A DNA stretch of 64,000 bases from Lepus europaeus (lineage: Eukaryota > Chordata > Mammalia > Lagomorpha > Leporidae): positions 42,849,409 to 42,913,408 of the forward strand of contig NC_084830.1 of NCBI RefSeq assembly GCF_033115175.1. Direction: 5' to 3'. The notes below the pieces were generated by a model. That model was given only the letters and a program-made list of their open reading frames with translations, was not told the DNA's origin and made no database searches. A program made the position numbers and the translations under genes. Each line of letters opens with the position of its first letter. Positions within the stretch are counted from its first letter, which is position 1. Of this stretch, positions 43,681 through 55,700 are shown piece after piece.

Positions 43681-44289
43681 AAAACATACATGAACACAAA
43701 AACTTGTACACGAATGCTCATAAAAGTATTATAACATCCAAAAAATGGAAACCCAAATGTTCATTGATAAATAGACAAAATATGACAAAATATGGTGTAA
43801 CCATGACAGTGAAATACTGAACAGTGGAATACTGAAATGTGTCATAATACAGATAAACCATAAAAACATGATGCTAAGTGAAAGAAGCCAAACACACGTG
43901 GTGTGATTCCATTCAGAAGAAATGACCAAACTAGGCAATAGGTAGATGAGTGGTTGCTTAGGAATAGATAGATAAGTGGTTGCTTAAGAAATGGGAGTGG
44001 TGACCTAAAGGGTTTGGGGCTCTCTGAGGAATGAAAATGCTCTAAACATGATGATAGTGACAGCTGCACAATTCTGAACATGTTAAGAAACATTGAGTTG
44101 TGCACTTTAAGTGGGTGAAATTGTATGATGTTTGAATTCTACCTCAATAAACTTATGACCGAAAAACATGACCAGAACGTTAGAACAGTTTATAGCCCAG
44201 GCCTTCGAGCTCGAGTTACTTCTTGATAACTTTCTGTTTTTAAATCTCGTGAGGTTGCTTTTTGGAGAAAACTACCACATGATATCCTG

Positions 44290-44480
44290 GTCCAAGAGCA
44301 AAGGTTTTGGAATCAGATGAACCCAGATCAACTCGTGGCTTCCAGACTTTCAAGTTGTGTGTACTGAGCAAATTTTCTCACCTCTTTAAGTCTCAGTTTC
44401 CTAAGTTACAAATTGAATAATATCAATCTCTTTGGGCTTTTATTAGAAGCCTACAGTGAACAGGTAACAAGTGTTAACTA
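44290..44480 (+). repeat. MIR SINE
   Basis: TTTTGGAATCAGATGAACCC, then CACCTCTTTAAGTCTCAGTTTCC in MIR order. Confidence 0.6.
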
Positions 44481-44499
44481 CGATTAATGTTCAAACAAA

Positions 44500-46300
44500 T
44501 TACTGATTTCTTATTGGCAAGGCTGTCTAAAAGATTAAAAAATCCTATGAGCATAATGCAGAATGATTGCAGTGGACCGGAATGCCAGTTCACTAAAACA
44601 GCTACCTACTGAGTGGTGGGTACTCCATCAGCAGTGGGTGTGCTGGAGAGGAGGGTGCTAAAAGGAAGACACAGCTCCCTCGACTCCCAGCTGTTTACTG
44701 GCTGGTGGGCAGTACTGGGTGAACAGGGTACATCTCTTGGAACCAGTGATTTTAACATGAATATTGTTATCAGATATGGATCCATACCAAGTATACAGGG
44801 GCAAGAGGAGAGGCCAGTGAAAGGAATTATGGGAAAGGATATTGGAGAAGACACCAAAACTGAGTCTTTAAGAATGGGAACATTTAACCTGATACAGGCC
44901 AGAAGGGCTTCTCTGAGGTGGAGGAAACACCCAAGCAAATGACTGACAAGCCCAGTTATGTGATGGCGCTCAAGTGTGTATCTGCCAAATTTCAGGTTCC
45001 TATGTCAACTACATGGTCAAAATCCCCCTTGGGATGGCTAGATAACAGGTCCCTTAACCGCTTTCCCTCCAAATCCATGGATAGCAGCCCCAAAACCCAG
45101 GAGTCAGTCTCAGCTACTTTGCTTCATTTCTGTAGTCACAGTTGGTCAGGAAACCCCCTTGGCTCCACCTGAAGAATCCAGGCTGACTCAGAGCCCTTGT
45201 CAAACCTGTGCTGGCTAGTGCAAGCCACCATCAGCTCCTGTCTGCTTCCATGCCTGCTCGTCCTCCTCACGAAGTCACCTCTCTGTTCACACTCTCCTCC
45301 AGCGCTCATTTCACTCCCAGTGAAAGCCAGCGCCCTTAGCAAGCCCTCCAAACGCCTCCACCTTTCTTTACCTCTTGGTTGTCTTCTACTCCCCTTCCAC
45401 AACTGCACTCAGCCTTCTGGCTTGGGCCTACGGAGTGGTTTATTTTGTTTTTGGTCTTGCCTATGCAATATTGAAACAGCCATAAACATACTTAGGCAGG
45501 TGTTGGGTTTCTCGCAATGCAAACACCTGTTGCCATATTCCTTGCTCCTTTAATCTCTCACGTACCTGTGGGCCTTTGGCCAGCCTTGGAGTGTTCCCCA
45601 TACAGTAGGGAGCGGATTTGGACTCACTGGAATTTTGTAAATAGCTCAGATTCCCATTTAGCTAGATCCTGCTTTCAGCATGGAGAACTGATTTGAGAAC
45701 GCCAGTTAAGAAGGTTTTACAATAGTCCAGGTGGGAGCCTGTTACTAAGGCTATCTCTTCTGGTGGAGAGGACATTCCGGATTCTAGAAATAGTTGAACA
45801 CAGAATTGGCAGGACCCAGTGCTTGACTGAATATGGAGTTTGGGGGAGAAGCTTCAGAGGGAAATCGTGCAGGATTCTGGCTTGGTCACTTGGGAGATGG
45901 AGGTGTCCCTTAGAGAACACCAGACTTATACCAGAAGGGAGACCTGCAAATCAGGAATGGAGGAGATGCTGAGTCCTTTTGGACTTTTGCATTGGAAGGG
46001 CTCAACCAAGACTGGGGTTTTTAGGCTCAGGGGGAGAGGAGTGGGCTAGAAATTTGAGTTACCCATTTGCCATTCATGTTCATTTTTTTCTGATCAGAAT
46101 GACTGTGGTCTTCAAATTCCTTTTTTTTTTTTAACTGAAAACTCTTCCATCAAACCTTTTCACACAGACTCCTGGAACCATTTTGAAAGCTTAGCTATCT
46201 TGACATCGCAGCCGTCCTAACCGACTGGAACGACAGTGTGGGGGGAGGCTCTGGTTCCTAAAACCCATAGTTTTCACTTTTCACACGGCCATCGTTGCCA
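44500..46300. other. Intergenic, upstream of RGS22
   Basis: Unique sequence. 45190-45560 is pyrimidine-rich and weakly L2-like. No supported gene. Confidence 0.4.
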
Positions 46301-46610
46301 CTGAACTAGATCAAGAGCTGTGTGGACGAGGCCCGGCTGGCGCTGGCCGGTTCTTTCCTCGCTAGGGGACATGGCGTTCCCCAGCAGGGCGAGGGCAGGC
46401 ACGGACGGTGGCCACCGCCGAGCTCTGGTTCCTTCGGGGTTTCACAGGCGGCGGGCTCTCCAGGGCGCCCCTCCTGAGGTCAGGGCGGACGGAGCGGGAG
46501 GACTGGGGACTGGAGGCGGCGGGGGTGCCCCAGCCTCGGCCCAGGGGCGCCAGGGGCCCGGGGAAGGCGCGTGACCGCCCGGCCTCGGCCTCAGGCGCCC
46601 GCGTTGTCTC

Positions 46611-46624
46611 AGCTCCATGGCAAC
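46611..46624 (+). promoter_or_regulatory. RFX X-box-like site
   Basis: AGCTCCATGGCAAC fits the X-box (RYYNCC-ATGGCAAC type) with one mismatch in the left half and a perfect right half. RFX2/RFX3 drive testis and cilia genes, which suits RGS22. The role is inferred. Confidence 0.5.
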
Positions 46625-46708
46625 TCGGGCGAGGCGGGGGCCACGCGAGGCTCCGGGGAGAGACGGGCCCGGACGGGCGTTGGGCGCGCGGGGACGCGGG
46701 CGGCGGCC

Positions 46709-46733
46709 ATGCCCGAGAGGCGGCTGGACGCGG
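46709..46733 (+). CDS. RGS22: RGS22 exon 1 coding part
   Basis: GGCGGCC precedes the ATG (G at -3, a fair start context). It encodes MPERRLDA plus one base, then the donor GTAGGT. The 5' UTR extends upstream in the CpG island. Confidence 0.9.
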
Positions 46734-49700
46734 GTAGGTGGGCGGGCACCGCCGGAGCGGAGCGCGGCTGCGGCTCCCGCCGTGCCGGGGCGGGGACGCG
46801 GGGACCTCAGGACTTAACTCCTGGCCCCCGGCGTCTCCGCTCCCCAACATTCGAAAAACGGGCGTCACTGCCTTGTCGTTGTTTCTCAGGAATTTCGGCT
46901 CCCTCCGGACTCCCTTTTGCAGCGGGAATAAGGGCGACCTTCCCCTACTGAGGGTCAAGAGGACGGAGCGACCAAGCTGGTTTTTAGAGCCCTTTTTCTG
47001 TGCTCTTCCATCTTGAATTCCCACTTAAAATCCCACCCATGTGCAGAGAATGAAGAGGGCTAGGTGCTGTCTCAAATGATTTCACGTGCGCTACTTGGAA
47101 GCCAGACTTGAGATAATGTGATATTTTATCTCGTTTCAGAGCCACCAGACATTACAGAAGAAAAATTTGTAAGTATGATGTAGACCGGCTACTTTTTTTT
47201 TTTTTTTCCTGGAGGAGTACAGTGCTAGCTGTGGGTTGGTGACCATGGTGACAATGTGTACACAAGACCTTTTTTGTTCTCTAACAGGTTCCATGTTCAA
47301 GAAGGGCCAGTTGATTTGTAGGGTGGATGTTGGTCATGGTTAAGGTTCTTTCGCAGAAATGACCTCATGTAATTTCTCTCAGCTCTGTAACGTCTCTGTG
47401 AGAGGCCGGTTTTATTGCCATGGTTTTACTGGGCTGTGCCAGTGCAGTCCCTGGTCGCGGTAAACATTAGGAGATCGCCTTGGTTGGTAATGAGTGGTCA
47501 ATTTATAATTCCACTTAAAATGTGCTAAATATTGTGCTTAGCTCACGCTTCTGGAGATGGTGAGCGATATTAAGTACTTTGCCAGATGCATGCGTAGTCA
47601 TTTCAGTATGTGCTATATGTTCTAGTGCAGTTCCCATGACATATTAAGAAACTGCCCAACGTAGACTGATAGCCTAATTCCTGCTAAGGTCGGAGTCCTA
47701 TTCCAAGAACTCTTTACTTATGTCCTCCAGCACTTATTTCTCTTGTTGGCCAATCATCGTATTTACTTTTGGCTTTTAGTTCAACAGAGGGAGAGAGAGA
47801 GAGAGTATTTCGCCGGCGACTTCTGCTTTTACCTTTTCAGACCTTTGGTCCACTGCTGAGAGGCACACACCACACACACGCCCACACACATGCACGCACG
47901 CACGCACTGTAGCGGTACGTAGGGCGTATTTGAAATTCTCCTCGGCCCGCTGACCCTGTTGGCAGAGCTCTGTTTATCAGGAAATTTCCTTAAACTGCTG
48001 CAGGCCTCCCCGAACTGCTCTTCCTTCCAGCAAGAGGTGAGCGTTTCTGGAGCCAGCTAATCCTTTCCCATACAGTTCTGGCACGAGCTGTGTGACGAGC
48101 CCTCAGCAACACGCTGCTGCATATTTGAGCAGTTTGCTAACCGTTCCAGGCATTTGGCCCCATGCACCAACTCTTAATAGCTTGAAGACTATTAGCCACT
48201 CCTCCTCCTTTGACACTATTATCTCCCAGTTCTCCCATCCCTTGGGTGTGTTTCCCCCCTTTCTAGCCCTTTTTCCCATGAAAGTATTGACTTCGTCAAG
48301 ATTCTGGTCAACAGGTTTTGTCTGGGAAAGCTCCTGGTCTGCTCTTGTAGCTTCCACTGCCCCTGTTTCTTGGGAGCGCCGGGTCAACACACCTGTTTTT
48401 GATACCAGCTCTGGGTTATTGGACGTCATCTGGATGTCTCTGACTCACTCAGCAGTCTCACCTGCATTCATTCCCCTCCGCACCACCTGTTTTCTTTCTT
48501 TTGGTTTTTGGTTGATGGTACCACTGGCAGTTCAGTCGCCCAAACCAGAGCCTTTCTTCCATTTGCCTCCTGTTCACCTGAAATCATTTACCGGGTTTGT
48601 TTCATAGCCAGATCTTTTCCTGCATCCTCCCAGCTACTGTCTTATTTCAGGCCCTGCGTCCCTGGGCTGGACTCTGGCAGTAGTCCTAACTGATATCACC
48701 TCCTCCAGTAATTCCTCTGCCAACTCCAATTTTTCCTTTTCTAAAGCATAAAATGCAAACTCCCGTGCATCAGCTGTACTGGATTACTTGCTATTGCTTT
48801 GTTCTGCGTACCTTTAGATTTTTTTTTTTTTCCTGTGTGCCATTACTCCTGCCCTGGCCCAGTTTTGTTGTTAACCCTAAAAATGACCCTGTTCCTTGAT
48901 TGCTCAGAACTTTTATTATGAGCTAGTATTTATTGACTGCTGGCTACATGCTGGTATTTAACCTCACAACTACCCTATTAAGTCATGATTATTACCTGTA
49001 TTTCACAGTTGAGAAAGGAAGTTTACAGAGGTTAGCTAACTGGGCCTGAGGCTACACGTTAGTAACCAGCAGAGCCAGAATGTCAAACTGCACACCACAC
49101 GTCAGCATTCAAAACCTTTTCTCTAACTTTTCAGTCCTCTTTAACCATACCTCCCAGTACTTTCTGCTCTGATAAAGATGGCATTCGTCCTGTTTTTGGT
49201 TTATAAAAGTACTTCCACATGCCTTCCAATCAGGCCACACTGCCTTGCTTGCCTTCCTGCTTTTGCTGGTGAGTTTTGTCTCAGTTGCCTTTCCTCACCT
49301 ACTTCAGAGTCTTGCACAGTCTTCAGTGCCCAACTCGTCTCCCCCGAGTCCCTAACATCATCCAGAATGCCTTGGAGCTGCGGTTCAAACCAGTTTATGA
49401 CCAGATCCTCAGATTCACATAGCTCAACCAAGTGTTGTCTAGGGATTCAGCAGTTAACATGTCTTGCACATGTATTTATCTCTGCTTTTGAGAAGTGTGA
49501 ACGTGTTGTACTCATTAATAAACTACACAGTATTAGAAGGAAGGGTGTGGCAGAGACCTGTGAGTCCCTAGACTGCTTCTCTCCTTTTCCGTAATAATAC
49601 TAGAGACATTGCCATATAGGATAAAGACTACATTTTCTAGTGTCTCTTTTTTTAAATAAAGATTTTTATTTATTTATTTGACAGGTAGAGTTACAGACAG

Positions 49701-52700
49701 TGAGAGGGAGACAGAGAGAAAGGTCTTCCTTCCATTGGTTCACTTCCCAAATGGCCACAATGGCCAGAGCTGCGCCGATCCGAAGCCAGGAGCCAGGAGC
49801 TTCTTCCTGGTCTCCCATGTGGGTACAGGCACCCAAAGACTTGGGCTATCCTCTACTGCTATCCCAGGCCACAGCAGAGAGCTGGACTGGGAGAGGAGCA
49901 ACCGGGACTAGAACCCGGTGCCCATATGGGATGCTGGCGCCGCAGGTGGAGGATTAACCTAGTGTGCCACGGCGTCGACCCCTCTAACGTCTCTTGCAGC
50001 TAGTCATGTAACCAGATTCTGGCCAATAGGATGCAAGTTGAAGTGTTCTGTCGTACTTCTGGAAAGCTGAGATTTGTAGAGACCAAATAACAGACCCTCC
50101 CATCACATAGCTAGTAGCTGGTTGGGCCGTAATTAGAAGCTGGGTTATTCTGACTTGCACGGACAAGTATGGAGAGAGAGAAGGCATCCTTTTGGTTCTT
50201 TTCTACTGGCTGGAATAAGGATGTGAGGCTGGAGCTGTAGCGGCCAATTGGATCATGAAGTAGAAGTGGTATTGGAGAAAGACAGTCACACACACATGAA
50301 AGGCTCCTGTGCTCTGCTGATGATCACATGAGAGAAATAAACTTCAGTTTTATTTAAATAGTGCTTTGTTGTTATTGTTGTGCTTCTGTGTTCATAGTGA
50401 CTTTGTTCATATTGTATTTTCTCAGAGTGTGGATCTAAAAGTACAGTGCTATTATGGACACTTGAAAAATACTTCCACCTTAACGTGAAGTCTTCATCTT
50501 CAAAGTATAAAATAGCTCACTTACAAAAAAATGTTTCTCGGGGACACACTACTTTGTATATATTTTAACTTTTTATCTGTAAAATTTCATTTCTTAACAA
50601 AATTGGGAGCTCTGTAGGGCTAGCCCTGTGTCTCAGCACACCTTACTATTTCCTGCAGTGTGGATCACAGTGTCCGGGATATGGCATTTTATTAATATAT
50701 ATTTGTTGATAATTTCATACTTAGTAATTAGTGTTATTTATTTTTCTGCAAAATTTCCTTTGATGTGTATTACATGTGTCTTAAGCACCTGTCTTCTGGT
50801 GTTTTTCTCTTATGGTATCTTTGATAATTTTCTTAGGGGAAATATATACAAAATTTAAATATATTCAGTTTTCTTATTAGCTCCTTTGGGTCTATATATT
50901 TTTAATTTCATAAGCAATGTGTGAGTACATTTATTCTTATAAATAATTCAAATAGTATAGATAAAAGGAATGCTTTTCTTCAGTTATTCAATTTTGGCAT
51001 TTCTCATTGCTTTTTTTTTTATTATTAGGTGGAGTTAGACAGTGAGGGAGAAAGACAGAGAGAAAGGTCTTCCTTCCGTTGGTTCACCCCCCAAATGGCT
51101 TCTATGGCCGGCAAGCTGCGCTGATCCGAAGCCAGGAGCCAGGTGCCTCCTCCTGGTTTCCCATGCGGGCGCAGGGGCCCAAGCACTTGGGCCATCCTCC
51201 ACTGCCTTCCCAGGCCACAGCAGAGAGCTGGACTGGAAGAGGAGCAACGGAGCAACTGGGACTAGAACCCGGCACCCATATAGGATGCCAGTGCCGCAGA
51301 TGGAGGATTAACCAAGTGATCCATGGCGCTGGTCTCATTGTTTTTTTTTTTTTTTTAAGATTTTATTAATTTATTTGAGAGGTAGAGTTACAGAGAGAGA
51401 GAGAGGGAGAGACACAGAGAGGTCTTCCATCCTCTGGTTCACTCCCCAAGTGGCCACAGTGGCCGTGGCCAGAGCTGAGCTGATCTGAAGCCAGGAGCCA
51501 GGAGCTTCTTTTGGATTTCTCATGTGGGTGCAGGGGCCCAAACATCTTCTGCTGCTTTCCCAGGCCTTAGCAGAGAGCTGGATCTGAAGAGGTGCCCATT
51601 TGGGATGCTGGTGCCATAGGCAGAGGCTCAGCCTGCTATGCCACAGTACCAGCCCCAAGAAGCAGTCTTTTCCTCCAGAAGTATATGAGACATATAAACA
51701 CAGTTATAGTATGAAGTGATAAGAATTTTTCTAGAGAAACACTGTTCTTGATTTTTGAAGATGAAAAAGGATAGATGAAGGAGAAAAAAAAATTTTTTCA
51801 GGCAAATCATCAGAATGTGCAACGGTGTAGATCTATAAAAAAAAACTTGCTGTGACTGGAGCATGGTAGTTTGAAATGAGGCCGAACAGATGGGCAGGAG
51901 CCAAACTGCGCCCTTCAGAAGGGTGGGAGAGATGAAGGTTGGTGTGTTACGGACAGAAGGCTGAACTAGGGGGCTCAGGTTTCTGGCCTTTAATCCTGCT
52001 CCTCAGAAGATGTTCAGATACCCAAGAATTTCCTCTGGGGGCGATGACAGTGATTTGGGATGTTTCCACTGGGACACAGGAGGCTAAGAAAGCTGTTGAT
52101 AAGGAGCCAAGAAACTTGGTCTTGTTTCCTTATACATAAGTACACCTCCTATACATTTTATTGTGAACATTTTTAAACATGAGAAAGTTAAAAGTTGAAT
52201 ATAGTGAACACCAATAGACTCACTCCCAAGATTTCAGTTACGTTGCTACATTGCTTTTTCACATTTATGTCTTCTCTCTATCCTACCATCTATCCATCAA
52301 CTCATCTTCTATTTTTTAATGCATTTCAAAGTAAGTTATAAAGACTGATACACTTCACTCCTAATCACTTCACCATGAGTATCATGAACCAGCTTTTGAT
52401 ATTCGTTTATTTTTTATGTTGATGCAAAATGTATACACCAAAACAAAAAATTTTCAGGACATCATGTGGTGAAATTTGACATGTGTGTATACTGTATAGT
52501 CCAAACTGCCACCAACACATAGAGCATTTCCATGATCCTAGAAGCTTCCTGAAGCCCTTTCCTGGTTCCTGCTTGCTACCACTCCCTAGAGACAACTACT
52601 GTCCTACGTTTTGCTTTCCAACGTTTCTCCTTGTCTCCTGCGTCGCTGCTTCTCCTAGTGATGTTTCTCAGTGTAGACTTTGAAGGGATTTGAAATGCAC

Positions 52701-55700
52701 TTCAAATGCTGTTTTCTCCACTTGAGTCTCTTCTGGTTCTTCCTACCGAATCACATCTTTTCCTTCTCTGGAGGAAATGGTTTACCTTATAATTTTCTTA
52801 TGGCATGTATTATAATGGTTCATGGAATGTGGGTTTTTTTTTTTTTGTGTGTGTGTGTGTATATATATATATTTATCTTATTTCTTCCTTCTCCTTTATA
52901 AGGTTTTCTTTGCATTTCTTGCATCTTTTATTAGAGTTGTGAAGAAATTATAGTTTATCTGATTTCAAGGTGCAGCCAAGCAGCTTTTTAAGCAAAGAAT
53001 TTTACCTGTCGTAATTAGCAAGCGCATAAGCTATTTTTGCTTAACTCTCTTTAAAAAGTAAGGAACTTGAGAAGTTTGGACTAAAAATGGAAAAGCTGAC
53101 TTCACTTTCACAGATGGCACACCTGTGATACATGAAAAGCCAGGTTTCCAGAGTAGATTCATTTCTGAAGCAGTGTTCCTACCTTCCATTGCATCACTCA
53201 ACAGAGAGTCTGTGTTGCAAATTTTGCAGTCAGGTTCATGGAATGATGTAATGGAGGAATTGATTGGAACTCAGTTTTCTTGATTGTACCATTAACTATC
53301 ACCTGTTTATTGGTTAGTTGGGAGACATTAAGCCCAAGTATAGAGATTTAGTTCATTTTTAAAAATATTTGTTTATTTATTTTGAAAGTCAGAGTTACAG
53401 AGAGAGGGAGGTCTTCCATCTGTTGGTTCACTTCCCAGATAGCTGCCATAGCCAGCACTGGGCTAGGCCAAAGCCAGGAGCTGGGAACTCCATCCGGGTC
53501 TCCTACATGGGTGGCAGGGGCCCAAACACTGGGGCCATCATCTGCTGATTTTCCCAGACCATTAGTAGGGAACTAGATAGGAAATGGAGCAGCTGGGTTT
53601 GAACCAGTGCCATTATGGGGTGCTGGTGTTGCAGGCAGTGTCTCAACCCACTATTGCACAATGCCAACCCTATTTAGTTCATGTTAATATATCCAAGTAA
53701 GTGGGTTATAGTAATTGAGCTACTTCTTCAGGTCAAGGTCTTTTTAAAATAATTTCTGTGATTAAAAGGTTTGGAGAGCAAAGGGCTTATCTGATCCTCA
53801 TTAGTCTACGCAGCTGTTTGCTTGTGATGTGACAAGATGGTTGAACACAAGGAGCTAGGACTGTGGTGTGGGAGCATGCTCATTCATTTGGAGAAGGGCA
53901 GGTCTTTCCATCCATGAGAAAATCAAACACATGGCACTTGGGGCCTCCGCTGATTTCCCATTGCAGAACAGCCCCATACCAACAGAATTCCCTGTGTTTA
54001 ATACTGATAGAGATTAAGGTGCGGTTTCAGAAAAGAAGTAAAGATTTGGATGTAGCTGAGGACTTTACGGTTCTGCAGTTGTAGGTATAACCTGAGGATG
54101 TGAGCAGACACTCAGGAAATGCCAAATCACCAAGGGTGGAAGGTGGTGCTAGTGAGAACACTGAGCAGTCCTGGGAGACTGACCTCAGAAATCAGGAGTG
54201 TGTGTTTAGAAGCAGAGTATGTTCATATTCGTTGAATTTAATACTAAGAAATTGAGGTTACAATGCATGTTTTCCTCTTTTTGGGTAATTCATTCTTACT
54301 GAATTTTACAAGATCATACCTCTCTGAAACTGATTAAGAAAGAAAACTAAAACAGGTACTTCAATGCAGATAGTTTATTGAAGTATGAGGCATCTGGAAA
54401 TGAATATACAAGTATGAATCTGAGGATTCTCTAGAATTTTTCTGGCTGGGTATCTGGCCAAATCCTAGGCAGTATTTAAGCTCTATGAAATACACATTCT
54501 ATGGCTAAAAAATTAAAAATAAAATGTGTATTTTAGAAAAATAACAAATTATACTACCTTACTATTAGTAATTAAAAGCATAACCCCCTTGAGCAGGCAT
54601 TGAGTCTGTTAGTGAAGATGTCGCCTGGGATGCTTACATTCCATATTGGAGTGCTGGGTTTCAGTCCTAGCTCCACACTCAATTCCAGCTTGCTGCTGAT
54701 GTGTACCCTTGGAATCAGTAGAGAAGGCTCAAGGAGTTGGTTCCTGCCATCTATGTGGGAGACCTGTGTCTCTGCTTCTCCAATAAATAAGTAAATAACA
54801 GTTTTTTAAGAGAAAATACACTCTTCCTATTCATGGGTATTTTTTCTCTTGTGACCCAGTGCTGCAAAATTTGGCTACCCTTATTGTAGCAAAGTGCCCC
54901 CTAAATAGGAAATACTAAAATAAATTTATTGGGGCTGGCGCTGTGGTGCAGTAGGTTAATCCTCTGCCTGAGGTGCCGACATCTGATATGGGCATCTGTT
55001 CTAGTCCCAGCTGCTCCTCTTCCAATCCAGCTCTCTGCTATGGCCTGGGATAGCCTATCAAGTGCTTGGATCCCTGCACCCATGTGGGAGACCTGAAAGA
55101 AGCTCCTGGCTCCTGGCTTTGGATTGGTGCAGCTCTGGCCCTTGTGACCTTTTGGGGACTGAACTTGCAGATGGAAGACCTTTCTCTCTGTCTCTCCCTC
55201 TCACTCTCTGAACCTGCAGATGGAAGACCTTTCTCTCTGTCTCCTCTCCCTCTGACTGTCTGTAACTCTACCTCTCAAATAAATAAAGTCTTTTAAAAAT
55301 TTATTGAATTCAGATGTTTTCTCATAAGAATTAGTAGAAAATAGTCCAGCAAATACAGGCCAAAAAATTATAGTTTGAAAGGTTGTTATATTTATAACTT
55401 CCCTCAAATTGATATCTGACTTGTTCTGCTCTGTAAATGTATATGCTTAAGAAATTCACTTGAGCATTTACTCACTACGAAGGCACCACTGCTAAGGTAG
55501 TGGATTTATTAAATTCTTAGTTGTTGTTTTGATCACTTGAGATTCTTAGTAAACTAAATCCTAAATCTCAGATGAGATTTCTAGTAAGTTCCTTGATATA
55601 AATTCTGTGATTGTTTATAACTCTCTTGTGACACTGCACTTACTTAAAGAAATTACCCTGAATATCTGTTTTCAAAAGTAGATGTAAATGTAGTATACTA

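Larger units (their letters stand above)
42690..44166 (+). mobile_element. LINE-1 3' end, split by an LTR
   Basis: 42690-42974 carries the L1 ORF2 end (AAGTGTTGGCCAGCATGCGG, TTTGACCCAGCAATTC). It resumes at about 43681 (AGAGAAATGAAAACATAC) and runs to the 3' end near 44166 (ACCTCAATAAACTTATGACC). Confidence 0.8.
46310..46830. promoter_or_regulatory. RGS22: RGS22 CpG island and promoter
   Basis: Abrupt GC/CpG-rich block containing the RGS22 first coding exon. An RFX X-box-like site lies at 46611-46624. No TATA box was seen near the start codon. Confidence 0.75.

Noticed and set aside
46362-47024. 220-codon minus-strand frame over RGS22 exon 1
   Set aside because: CpG-island artefact antisense to a supported exon. 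Low-complexity Pro/Arg/Ser-rich.
48092-48607. 171-codon frame in RGS22 intron 2
   Set aside because: Repeat-like pyrimidine-rich sequence. No recognisable domain, no splice context, and the opposite strand is also open.
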